A stretch of DNA of 5,446 bases, taken from Kiritimatiellia bacterium. Lineage in GTDB: Bacteria; Verrucomicrobiota; Kiritimatiellia; B70-G9. The position numbers were made by a program, and so were the translations under genes. Location of the stretch: the NCBI GenBank assembly GCA_012961745.1, contig DTYT01000260.1:1-5446 (forward strand), given 5' to 3'. Under the pieces are notes generated by a model. The model saw nothing but the letters and a program-made list of their open reading frames with translations. It searched no databases and was not told the origin of the DNA. Of this stretch, positions 1-5,446 are shown piece by piece; position 1 is the stretch's first letter, and every line of letters begins with the position of its first letter.

Positions 1-45
1 ATGCGGGCGGCGGCCCCGCTGCCAAGCGGCCCGGCTACCCCCCCG

Positions 46-1149
46 CTATAAATCCTGCTTGCCATTCTGGGTCTCGATCCCCCCCGGCAGACGAATTCCC
101 TGGAACTCGGGCCGCGCCACGATCTGCTTCCAGCGGTCTGCCGAAGTCACCCTGCCCAGTCGTTCCAGCCACCCGCCGGCCTCCTCGCGATCCCCTCCCC
201 GGGCCGCAACCGTGGCCATGCCCAGCAGGGCGTCCGCGTCCTCCGGGTCCCGGCGCAGCAGCTCGGCGTACTGGCGGTGCGCTTCCTGCAGTTCCCCCTC
301 CCGGACAAGGAGCCGTGCATATCTCAGGCGGTATTCACGGTTGTCCGGCCACAGCTCGAGGAGCCGGGGATAACATTGCCTTGCGGTCGCCGGATCACAA
401 CGCTCGGCGATCCGGGCACAATTGATCAACAGGTAATCCGCATGCGGATACCGTTCCAGGGCCTGACGAAACACGCTCAAGGCCCGCTCCACCTGTCCTA
501 CCTGCTCCAGGGCCAATCCGAGGTTGTTGGCAACATCCGGGTTGTCGGGATGGAGACGGGCGGCATAGCCGAACGCCATGGCCGCCATCGTCCATTCCCG
601 GGCCAGCACGTAGATGTTTCCCAGGTGAAGCAGTACCGCCAGGTTCCGCGGGTACCGGTCGAGCAGCCCCCGCAGGATCAGTTCCGCCTCTACCAGGTTG
701 CGCTGCCGGACCTTCTCCCGTGCGGCGGTGATCGCCTCCCTGAATTCCTCCCGCGCCACCTGCAGTACGTCACCGGTGCCGGGGACCGCCGCTCCGGATT
801 CCACCCGCGGCCACAGGCCGGTGAAAACCGTCCCCAAGTCCTCCTCGCCCGCCAATTCCCAGCCGTACCACGAACTCATCGCCGCCATGGCCACGTGTCC
901 GCCCCGGGCATAGATGTCCACCAGGCTCCTGATCGCCCTCCCCTCGGACGGATCCACCCCCAGCGCCTGGCGACATGCGGCCTCCGCCGCCAGCAGGTCG
1001 TTGGTGAAACGCTCCGCCCGCCAGAGAAGATGGTTCACCCATACCGCGTCCACCCAGGAGACGTCGCCAGTCGCCGGCCCACCGGCCGCACCCAGGCACC
1101 CCAGTACCAGGACTCCGGCCGCGGCGCTGGCGGACGCCCCCCGCCCCAT
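46..1149 (-). CDS. Exported TPR-repeat protein, possible lipoprotein
   Basis: Encodes about 367 residues ending in TAG. The N-terminus (MGRGAS, then a hydrophobic run to LVLGC with Cys18) looks like an export signal. LVLGC is an acceptable though not ideal lipobox, so the mature protein may be lipid-anchored; otherwise it would be periplasmic. From about residue 136 to 333 there are five to six helical repeats of about 34 residues with TPR signature spacing, for example 'NNLGLALEQVGQVERAL' followed by 'YPHAD', and 'DPEDADALLGMA'. A further TPR-like pair may lie near residues 46-88. TPRs are protein-binding scaffolds; no catalytic domain is seen, so the specific role is unknown. The frame is open further upstream to an ATG at 1230 and a GTG at 1170. 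I chose ATG 1149 because third-position G/C falls clearly upstream of it and a promoter-like site sits at 1197-1226. GTG 1170 is a credible alternative that adds 'MNARRYG' to the signal. It is transcribed divergently from the small lipoprotein gene at 1335. Confidence 0.85.
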   Translation of the reverse strand: MGRGASASAAAGVLVLGCLGAAGGPATGDVSWVDAVWVNHLLWRAERFTNDLLAAEAACRQALGVDPSEGRAIRSLVDIYARGGHVAMAAMSSWYGWELAGEEDLGTVFTGLWPRVESGAAVPGTGDVLQVAREEFREAITAAREKVRQRNLVEAELILRGLLDRYPRNLAVLLHLGNIYVLAREWTMAAMAFGYAARLHPDNPDVANNLGLALEQVGQVERALSVFRQALERYPHADYLLINCARIAERCDPATARQCYPRLLELWPDNREYRLRYARLLVREGELQEAHRQYAELLRRDPEDADALLGMATVAARGGDREEAGGWLERLGRVTSADRWKQIVARPEFQGIRLPGGIETQNGKQDL

Positions 1150-1196
1150 TCCGTATCGTCTCGCATTCACTCGCCTGCCCGACCTGCCTCCTGCGC

Positions 1197-1226
1197 AGCA
1201 TAGCAGAAAGCCGGCCACTGGTGCAA
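1197..1226 (-). promoter_or_regulatory. Candidate sigma70-type promoter for the TPR gene
   Basis: Read on the minus strand, a TTGCAC box (1226-1221) is followed after 18 nt by TATGCT (1202-1197). A TG dinucleotide lies one base before it, an extended -10 arrangement. Four of six bases of the -10 and three of six of the -35 match consensus. A transcript would begin near 1190, giving a leader of about 20 nt to GTG 1170 or about 40 nt to ATG 1149. This would exclude the ATG at 1230 as the start. The match is modest and was found by eye only. Confidence 0.3.
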
Positions 1227-1261
1227 GCATGCGGCCGACACCCGACGCAGCCGATCCGCGC

Positions 1262-1290
1262 TTGCCATCCCCTCATCCCCGGAGTAATGA
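1262..1290 (+). promoter_or_regulatory. Weak promoter-like site before the small lipoprotein gene
   Basis: TTGCCA (1262-1267, five of six bases of the -35 consensus) is followed after 17 nt by TAATGA (1285-1290), which keeps only the first two bases of the -10 consensus. Spacing is ideal but the -10 is poor, so this is a tentative call. The gene may use another sigma factor or an activator. Confidence 0.18.
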
Positions 1291-1311
1291 AGAACGCAGA
1301 AACGCATTTCT

Positions 1312-1325
1312 CCGGCCGCGGCCGG
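1312..1325. repeat. 14-bp perfect palindrome adjoining a ribosome binding site
   Basis: CCGGCCGCGGCCGG is a perfect palindrome in the divergent intergenic region, 10 to 23 nt upstream of the small lipoprotein start. Its last G is the first base of the GGAGGT ribosome binding site. In RNA the stem could be extended by pairing CTCC (1310-1313) with GGAG (1325-1328), with one bulged G, which would bury the ribosome binding site. It could instead be an operator shared by the two divergent genes, or a chance product of high GC content. Confidence 0.45.
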
Positions 1326-1330
1326 GAGGT
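1325..1330 (+). promoter_or_regulatory. Ribosome binding site that fixes the lipoprotein start
   Basis: GGAGGT lies 4 nt before ATG 1335. It is the only good Shine-Dalgarno match near this reading frame. It selects ATG 1335 over the in-frame upstream starts at 1221 and 1287, which would also place charged residues ahead of the signal peptide. Confidence 0.6.
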
Positions 1331-1334
1331 CCGG

Positions 1335-1553
1335 ATGAAAGGTATTGCCCTGGGTCGCATGCTGTTGATCGCCTTCCTGCTGCCAGGGTGCTCCCCGCCT
1401 GACCGCCAGGAAAAGGGCAAGGCGATCCGGGATGCGGTGGACACCGTCATCATCCAGCGCCCCAAGTTCGAGACCGGGGTCCGCGCCAGCCGCAAGATCC
1501 GCCGCCTCAGCGCCGAACATCGCAAGGACCTCGAAGAAGCGATGGGTGACTGA
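1335..1553 (+). CDS. Small predicted lipoprotein, 72 residues, unknown function
   Basis: The N-terminus MKGIALGR is followed by a hydrophobic core (MLLIAFLLPG) and Cys19, the layout of a type II signal peptide. The lipobox LLPGC is atypical because of proline at -2, so lipidation is likely but not certain. The mature part, about 54 residues, is highly charged. After a short Ser-Pro-Pro linker it has a stretch around 'AVDTVIIQRPKFETG' and then a basic/acidic, probably helical tail (residues 50-72, including 'RKIRRLSAEHRKDLEEAM'). Codons have strong G/C third positions as in the neighbouring genes, which supports a real gene. I do not recognise the family. It is divergent from the TPR gene and convergent with the hybrid kinase gene, so it is probably transcribed alone. 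Its stop lies 21 nt before the inverted repeat at 1575-1605. An envelope role, perhaps with the neighbouring exported TPR protein, is inference only. Confidence 0.75.
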   Translation: MKGIALGRMLLIAFLLPGCSPPDRQEKGKAIRDAVDTVIIQRPKFETGVRASRKIRRLSAEHRKDLEEAMGD

Positions 1554-1574
1554 CACGGTGGCCGTCATCCCGGC

Positions 1575-1605
1575 TCCTGCTCCGGCGGCCTGCGCAGGAG
1601 CAGGA
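1575..1605. terminator. Inverted repeat, probable bidirectional terminator
   Basis: TCCTGCTCC (1575-1583) is exactly complementary to GGAGCAGGA (1597-1605). After one G/A mismatch the stem continues with three more pairs (1585-1587 with 1593-1595), leaving a five-base loop. It sits between convergent genes, 21 nt after the lipoprotein stop and 4 nt after the hybrid-kinase stop, the expected place for a shared terminator. Neither side has a true T-run (plus side AGACTCATTCTTC, minus side none). It may act poorly as an intrinsic terminator and better as a 3'-end stabilising hairpin. Confidence 0.55.
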
Positions 1606-1609
1606 AGAC

Positions 1610-3229
1610 TCATTCTTCGCCGGCGCTCTCTTCCGCCGCGGCCGAATCAAGTTCCGCCCTCACCGCCCGGCCCAGAGTCTCCAGGGTGTACGGCTTCTGT
1701 ACGTACCGTCCGGCTCCCAACCGGCGGGCCTCCACGATGCGCGCCGTCTCCGCAAACCCGCTGACGATCACCGCCTTCTGGCCCGGTCGGATCTTGAGTA
1801 TCTCCCGGTAGGTCTCCAGCCCGTCAAAGTCGTCCGCCAGTATCATGTCCAGCACAATGATATCCGGCAGCGGCTGGCCCTGCCGCCGCCGCTGCCGGAA
1901 CAACTCCACCGCCGCCCTCCCATTCTCCGCGGTGAGTATCCGGTAACCCAGATCCTCCAGCAACGCCGCCGCGACCCGGCGTTGTTCCTCGTGGTCGTCC
2001 ACAATCAGCACGCTTTCGCTGCCGCTCAGGTCGGGCAACTCGGCACGGGCCTCGGCTTCCTCACTCTCCAGTGCCGGGAGGAATACCTTGAAGATCGTCC
2101 CCCGCCCGGGTCCGGTATCCACGTCGATGTAACCCCGGTGATCCTTGACGATGCGGTAAACCAGCGTCAGGCCCAGTCCCCGTGAGATCGTCCTGCCGCC
2201 CGCCCGCGTACTGTAGAACGGTTCGAATACCCGCTCGAGCTGCGAGGGCGTCATCCCCGGACCGCTATCCTTCACTTCCAGCACCAGGTACTCACCGGCT
2301 TCGCCGCGTTCGAAAAGACCGTGCATCTGTTCCAGGCGCCGGCGGCGGGTGGTGATCGTCACCTCGCCGCGCCCCTCGATGCATTCAACCGCGTTGCGGA
2401 CCAGATTGGCCACCATCCTTTCCAGCAGGGTCGCCGAACCGGCGAGCTTCAGGCGATTCTTCCCCGCGCTGAAGGTCACCCGCACTCCGGGATGCTCCGC
2501 CGTAAGCCGCCGGTGCCGCTCCGAGTCGAGGTACGCACCGACGACCGCATTGATATCCACCGCCTCCCCCGAACGCTCTCCCGCGCCGCCGATGATCTGT
2601 AGATCGCGGATGAGATCCACCGCCTTCCGGGTGGCCTCCTGCATCTGTACCAGCAGTTGCCGGGCCTGGGGATCGCTGCCGAACTCCCGCAGCAGGATGT
2701 CCAGGTAGCCCACCGTCGGCCCCAGAATGTTGTTCAACTCGTAAGCCACGCCCTGGGCCAGCACCCCCAGCGACATCATGCGGTCGGCGCGCACCAGCCG
2801 GTCGTAAAACTCGCGCCGCCGTTCCTCCGCGCGCTGGCGCTCTTCCTGCACCCGGCGGCGCAGCTCCACGGTATGCAGCACCTGGCGCACCCGGTGCACC
2901 AGCTCCTCCGGTTCCACCGGCTTCTGCACGTAGTCCACCGCCCCCGCCTTGAGGGACTCGATAGCGTTGTCCATGGAGCCGTAGCCGGTGATCATGACCA
3001 CCGGCAGGTGGGGATAGCGCGTGCCGATGATCCGCAGCAGGTGCATGCCGTCGATTCCATCCAGGCGCAGATCGCAGAGCACCAGGTCCACATCCGTGCT
3101 GCCCAGCACCTGCAGCGCCTCCCTTCCCGACGCCACCGCCGTGGTGCGGAAGCCCGCCTGACCCAGGTCCTGGGCCAGGCCGGTCCGTACAATCTCGTCA
3201 TCGTCTACTATCAGTATGTGCTCGGACAT
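1610..3229 (-). CDS. Receiver-pseudokinase-receiver hybrid two-component protein
   Basis: 539 residues, cytoplasmic, no membrane segment. Residues 3-118 are a complete receiver: acidic pocket D9/D10, phosphoacceptor D53, T81 and K103 in 'QKP'. A charged helical linker (118-148) leads to a HisKA-like dimerisation region (148-212) whose H-box reads 'GVAYELNN': Tyr163 stands where the phosphoacceptor histidine belongs. An HATPase domain (about 225-387) follows, with N-box N275/N279, G1 'DSGPGM' (321-326), F-box 'FEPFYST' (335-341) and a G2 box 'SRGLGL' (349-354) that has lost its first glycine. Residues 406-528 are a second complete receiver: D411/D412, D461, S490 and K512. Canonical autophosphorylation on histidine looks impossible, so the likely role is to take phosphate from the upstream kinase. 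No output domain is present. The start is firm: ATG overlaps the kinase stop as TGATG and has GGAGG 5 nt upstream. It is the last gene of the operon, ending at the inverted repeat. Confidence 0.93.
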   Translation of the reverse strand: MSEHILIVDDDEIVRTGLAQDLGQAGFRTTAVASGREALQVLGSTDVDLVLCDLRLDGIDGMHLLRIIGTRYPHLPVVMITGYGSMDNAIESLKAGAVDYVQKPVEPEELVHRVRQVLHTVELRRRVQEERQRAEERRREFYDRLVRADRMMSLGVLAQGVAYELNNILGPTVGYLDILLREFGSDPQARQLLVQMQEATRKAVDLIRDLQIIGGAGERSGEAVDINAVVGAYLDSERHRRLTAEHPGVRVTFSAGKNRLKLAGSATLLERMVANLVRNAVECIEGRGEVTITTRRRRLEQMHGLFERGEAGEYLVLEVKDSGPGMTPSQLERVFEPFYSTRAGGRTISRGLGLTLVYRIVKDHRGYIDVDTGPGRGTIFKVFLPALESEEAEARAELPDLSGSESVLIVDDHEEQRRVAAALLEDLGYRILTAENGRAAVELFRQRRRQGQPLPDIIVLDMILADDFDGLETYREILKIRPGQKAVIVSGFAETARIVEARRLGAGRYVQKPYTLETLGRAVRAELDSAAAEESAGEE

Positions 3230-4506
3230 CAGCCCCTCCGGTCAGCAAGCGGCAGGTATATGTGAAAAGCGGTGCCGCGGCCCGGTTCGCTTTCCACGTC
3301 GACCCTTCCGCCGCTGCGCCTTACCAGCGATTCCACTACACTCAAACCCAATCCGGTGCCCTTTCCCGGCCGGGTGGTGAAAAAGGGGGTAAATATACGG
3401 CTGAGCAGCTTGCGGGAGATTCCTACACCGGTGTCGGCCACCGTGAGGTGACACCACCCCCCCGCGACGTCCTGGGCCAGCGTGATGGTTCCGCCGTGCG
3501 GCATCGCCTCGCGCGCATTGAGAAAAATGTTCAGGAGCACCTGGATGAAATCACGCTGCGGTATGCACACCCTGACGCTCCCGACTACCCGGGACGAATC
3601 TATCCGTATGCCCCGCTTGTTGAACTCTTCTTCCACCAGCCGGCAGACGAATTCCACCCCCCGGCGGCTGTCCGCGACTCTCCGGCCTCCCGAGGATTCG
3701 GCCCCGAAGTACAGAAGCTGCCGCACCAGCTCCGCGATCGTCTTCACCCCCTGCTCCACCATCTCCAGGCTGCGGCGGCGGGGAAAGTCGGCCGGCAACG
3801 CCTTGGACACCGCCCACAGATGACTCTGTATTCCCTGCAGAGGATTGTTTATCTCGTGGGCGATCCCCGCCGCCACCATTCCCAGCGACGACAATCGGTT
3901 CGCCCGCTCCAGCAGTTCCCTCTCACGTGCCTCGGAAGCCTTCTGTTCCAGGTCCCGCCGTTCCCTCTCCGCCCGCTGACGCTGCTCTATCTCCCGCTCC
4001 AGCCGCCGGTAGCTCTCTTCCAGTTGACGGGTGCGCTGCTTCACCAGCTCCTCCAGATGCGCGCGGTGCGCCCGCAATTCCTTCTGGGCGGCCTCCAGCG
4101 CCTGCAGGTTGCGCGTGGCAGCCAGGGCCTGCTCCAGCTGCCGGGCAAACACCAGGAAGAGGCGCCGGCAACGCAACTTCACCGGAGCCATGCATTCGGC
4201 ATAGATACGCAGCGGCCGGCCCCCGGAGCACAACTCGTATTCCAACACCCGCGCCGGCAAGCCGCCAGCCGCCTGCCGCGCCTGCTCGGCCGAAAAGAAC
4301 CCGCGCGACCAAAGCACCGCGCGGGATCCGGGATCCATCACCGCCCCCCGGCGGAGCCCGAAAATCCGCGCGGCCCGCTCCATGGCATCGGTTATCAGTT
4401 CCTCCTCGGAGCCCCGGACGGTGATCTGGGAAATTTCGTATAGCGCCGTCAACTCCGACGCCACCGGGCTGGTCGGTACCTCTACCTGCCCAGCTGCCTC
4501 ACTCAT
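3229..4506 (-). CDS. Soluble sensor histidine kinase with GAF-like input
   Basis: 425 residues, with no membrane segment or signal peptide. Residues about 15-128 resemble a short, divergent GAF domain: 'ALYEISQITV' opening helix, 'LITDAMERAARIFGLRRGAV', and a closing helix 'RLFLVFARQLEQALA'. Residues about 130-205 form a long, highly charged coiled coil. The HisKA H-box is 'GIAHEINNPLQG' with phosphoacceptor H217. The ATPase domain is complete: N-box N326/N330 ('NIFLNAREAM'), G1 'DTGVGI' (358-363), F-box 'FTPFFTT' (372-378) and G2 'GKGTGLGL' (381-388). It should therefore autophosphorylate H217 from ATP in the cytoplasm. It has no receiver of its own, and the next gene supplies two, so that hybrid is the obvious partner. 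Its ATG overlaps the FIST stop by 8 nt (ATGAGTGA) with only a weak upstream GGGG, so it probably depends on coupled translation. Its stop shares one base with the start of the hybrid. Confidence 0.94.
   Translation of the reverse strand: MSEAAGQVEVPTSPVASELTALYEISQITVRGSEEELITDAMERAARIFGLRRGAVMDPGSRAVLWSRGFFSAEQARQAAGGLPARVLEYELCSGGRPLRIYAECMAPVKLRCRRLFLVFARQLEQALAATRNLQALEAAQKELRAHRAHLEELVKQRTRQLEESYRRLEREIEQRQRAERERRDLEQKASEARERELLERANRLSSLGMVAAGIAHEINNPLQGIQSHLWAVSKALPADFPRRRSLEMVEQGVKTIAELVRQLLYFGAESSGGRRVADSRRGVEFVCRLVEEEFNKRGIRIDSSRVVGSVRVCIPQRDFIQVLLNIFLNAREAMPHGGTITLAQDVAGGWCHLTVADTGVGISRKLLSRIFTPFFTTRPGKGTGLGLSVVESLVRRSGGRVDVESEPGRGTAFHIYLPLADRRG
3235..3239 (-). promoter_or_regulatory. 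Ribosome binding site of the hybrid gene inside the kinase gene
   Basis: On the minus strand, CGGAGGGGC precedes the TGATG stop/start junction, with GGAGG 5 nt before the ATG. The site is embedded in the last codons (Arg-Arg-Gly) of the histidine kinase. It gives the hybrid strong initiation of its own besides coupling to the upstream gene. Confidence 0.65.
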
Positions 4507-5446
4507 CTGCCCCGGTCTCGCCTCCCGCCAACACCGCTACGGTCTTGTTGTGGAAAACCGGCACCGCGGAAAAACAGCCCACCTCTCCAAAAGTCAAGGC
4601 CCCCATCAACGGCACGCCCCGGTTCAACGCATTGCCTATGGCGTCGAATTCCGCGGCGAACTTCTCCCCCATCAGCAGATAGCGCGATATGCAATCGAAG
4701 CACAGCGCGAAGCGTACCTGCGCGAATTGCTTCCTGACCGTGACGGCTACCTGCTCCGCCGCCCGGATCAGCTCCGGGGGGTCGCCCTTCATCACGTAGC
4801 CCACCGAGCGCGAGGGCACTTCGGTCACGAACGTAATGGCCCCGTCCGGCTCCAGGGAGATGGGATCCCGGATCAGGTAGTTGCCGGAAAGATCCGGAAA
4901 CCCCAGCGGACATCGCATCCCGATTTCCGCAAAACGTCCCGGGTCAATGGGCCCGGCATGCTCGGCATACCCCTCCACCGCCACCCGCCCGTCGATTTCC
5001 AGCACCCGCTTGCCGTCCGTCTCGCCCACCACCACCGGCTCCCCCACCGGCTTCCAGCCGTGTCCCAACCCCACCGCCGTCGGAATGCCGCTGATCACCG
5101 CGGCGGCCACCGCGTTGGTGCACACCCGCTGGCCGGTGAACTGGTAAGTCCGGTAAAAACGAAGATTGTCGCCCGCACCCCCACCCACGTAGCGGAAATC
5201 CGGCCCCATCCGATCGTACAAACCGTGAAGCATCCCCGGCAGGCCGCCGACGAACCCGTCCGGCAGTACCAGCACCGCTCCCTCCGTGAAGCCGACCCCC
5301 GCCAGGCGGTCTCCCAGGCGCCGCCCGGCGGCCAGCGGATCCTCCCCCAAACCCTCCTCCACCGCAGTGGCCACCTGCAGCCCCCCGCCGCCCAGCAGCA
5401 TCACCGCCAGCCCGCGCGACAGAACCTCCCTGCCTGACCGGCAGGC
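4499..5446 (-). CDS. FIST-domain sensory protein, N-terminus beyond window
   Basis: 315 residues are visible and the frame stays open to the right edge. FIST proteins are predicted ligand-binding sensors found alone or attached to kinases, diguanylate cyclases and chemoreceptors. Numbering from the edge, residues 1-150 are the second half of a FIST N domain, with 'VGGGAGDNLRF' (about 87-97), the 'TYQF' strand, and 'GLGHGWKPVG' (about 126-135). Residues about 159-309 are a FIST C domain, with 'CFDCISRYLLMGE' (about 249-261), 'GVPLMGALTFGEVG' (about 277-290) and 'FHNKT' (298-302). A GTG at 5404 is an in-frame start, but 'EVLSRGLAVMLL' across it matches the family and no ribosome binding site precedes it, so the gene is called partial. 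No output domain is fused to it. The overlap with the kinase gene makes that kinase the likely recipient of its signal. The ligand cannot be told from sequence. Confidence 0.92.
   Translation of the reverse strand, partial: ACRSGREVLSRGLAVMLLGGGGLQVATAVEEGLGEDPLAAGRRLGDRLAGVGFTEGAVLVLPDGFVGGLPGMLHGLYDRMGPDFRYVGGGAGDNLRFYRTYQFTGQRVCTNAVAAAVISGIPTAVGLGHGWKPVGEPVVVGETDGKRVLEIDGRVAVEGYAEHAGPIDPGRFAEIGMRCPLGFPDLSGNYLIRDPISLEPDGAITFVTEVPSRSVGYVMKGDPPELIRAAEQVAVTVRKQFAQVRFALCFDCISRYLLMGEKFAAEFDAIGNALNRGVPLMGALTFGEVGCFSAVPVFHNKTVAVLAGGETGADE

Noticed and set aside
16..29. Possible terminator hairpin CCGCT/AGCGG downstream of the TPR gene
   Set aside because: It has only five pairs and no T-run, and the sequence is cut by the window edge. 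Too weak to call.
84..99. 16-bp exact direct repeat CCGGCAGACGAATTCC, also at 3640-3655
   Set aside because: The copies lie in two unrelated coding regions and are read in different frames (GIRLPG versus EFVCR). Flanks do not match, so chance in GC-rich DNA is the simplest explanation.
277..1203. Long plus-strand open frame (308 codons) opposite the TPR gene
   Set aside because: It has low-complexity composition and no ribosome binding site or family pattern, while the minus strand shows clear TPR repeats.
770..1613. Minus-strand open frames across the divergent and convergent intergenic regions (770-1525 and 1167-1613)
   Set aside because: They run antisense to the small lipoprotein or out of frame with the TPR gene, have no domain pattern, and span both intergenic regions.
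3262..4443. Long plus-strand open frame (393 codons) opposite the histidine kinase
   Set aside because: Its product is dominated by Pro, His, Arg and Gln with no domain pattern. It is the antisense shadow of a clearly real kinase gene in GC-rich DNA.
5399..5404. GTG/ATG at 5404-5399 as the true start of the FIST protein
   Set aside because: There is no ribosome binding site, the frame is open to the edge with family-like residues, and starting here would remove the first half of the FIST N domain.
4382..5437. Long plus-strand open frame (351 codons) opposite the FIST gene
   Set aside because: It is rich in His, Arg and Pro with no recognisable motif. The opposite strand encodes convincing FIST N and C domains.

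Overview
The window is a GC-rich stretch of bacterial chromosome, with the strong G/C third-position bias that such genomes show in coding sequence. It holds three minus-strand signal-transduction genes, a small plus-strand lipoprotein gene and a minus-strand TPR-repeat protein gene. No RNA gene, mobile element, CRISPR array or origin is visible. The C-terminal half of the hybrid kinase (its 'KDHRGYID' and 'RPGQKAVIVSGFAET' stretches) resembles hybrid kinases that I recall as common in Desulfobacterota and Desulfuromonadota (former Deltaproteobacteria). A high-GC member of those groups, or a nearby proteobacterial lineage, is the best guess. This is recall of a family style, not a search result.

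Right part (1610-5446, minus strand): three genes are packed end to end. A FIST-domain protein, cut by the right edge, overlaps a soluble histidine kinase by 8 nt (ATGAGTGA). The kinase overlaps a receiver-kinase-receiver hybrid by 1 nt (TGATG). This is a translationally coupled operon. None of the three proteins has a visible membrane segment, so the signal is probably intracellular. FIST is a predicted small-ligand sensor domain. The middle kinase has every catalytic box, including the phosphoacceptor histidine H217. The hybrid keeps both receivers intact, but the histidine of its own H-box is replaced by tyrosine (Y163, codon TAC at 2741-2743) and its G2 box has lost a glycine. The simplest model is that the FIST protein informs the kinase, the kinase phosphorylates one or both receivers of the hybrid, and the hybrid acts as a pseudokinase hub. 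No DNA-binding or enzymatic output domain is encoded here, so the final effector lies elsewhere.

Middle (1150-1609): a convergent junction carries an inverted repeat at 1575-1605 that could terminate transcription from both sides. To its left is a 72-residue predicted lipoprotein gene on the plus strand (1335-1553). The stretch from 1150 to 1334 is a divergent intergenic region. It has weak promoter-like sites for both flanking genes and a 14-bp perfect palindrome touching the ribosome binding site of the lipoprotein gene.

Left part (46-1149, minus strand): an exported, possibly lipid-anchored protein made mostly of TPR repeats. Positions 1-45 lie downstream of it and hold nothing I can assign. 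The most unusual element of the window is the FIST / intact kinase / His-to-Tyr hybrid operon.
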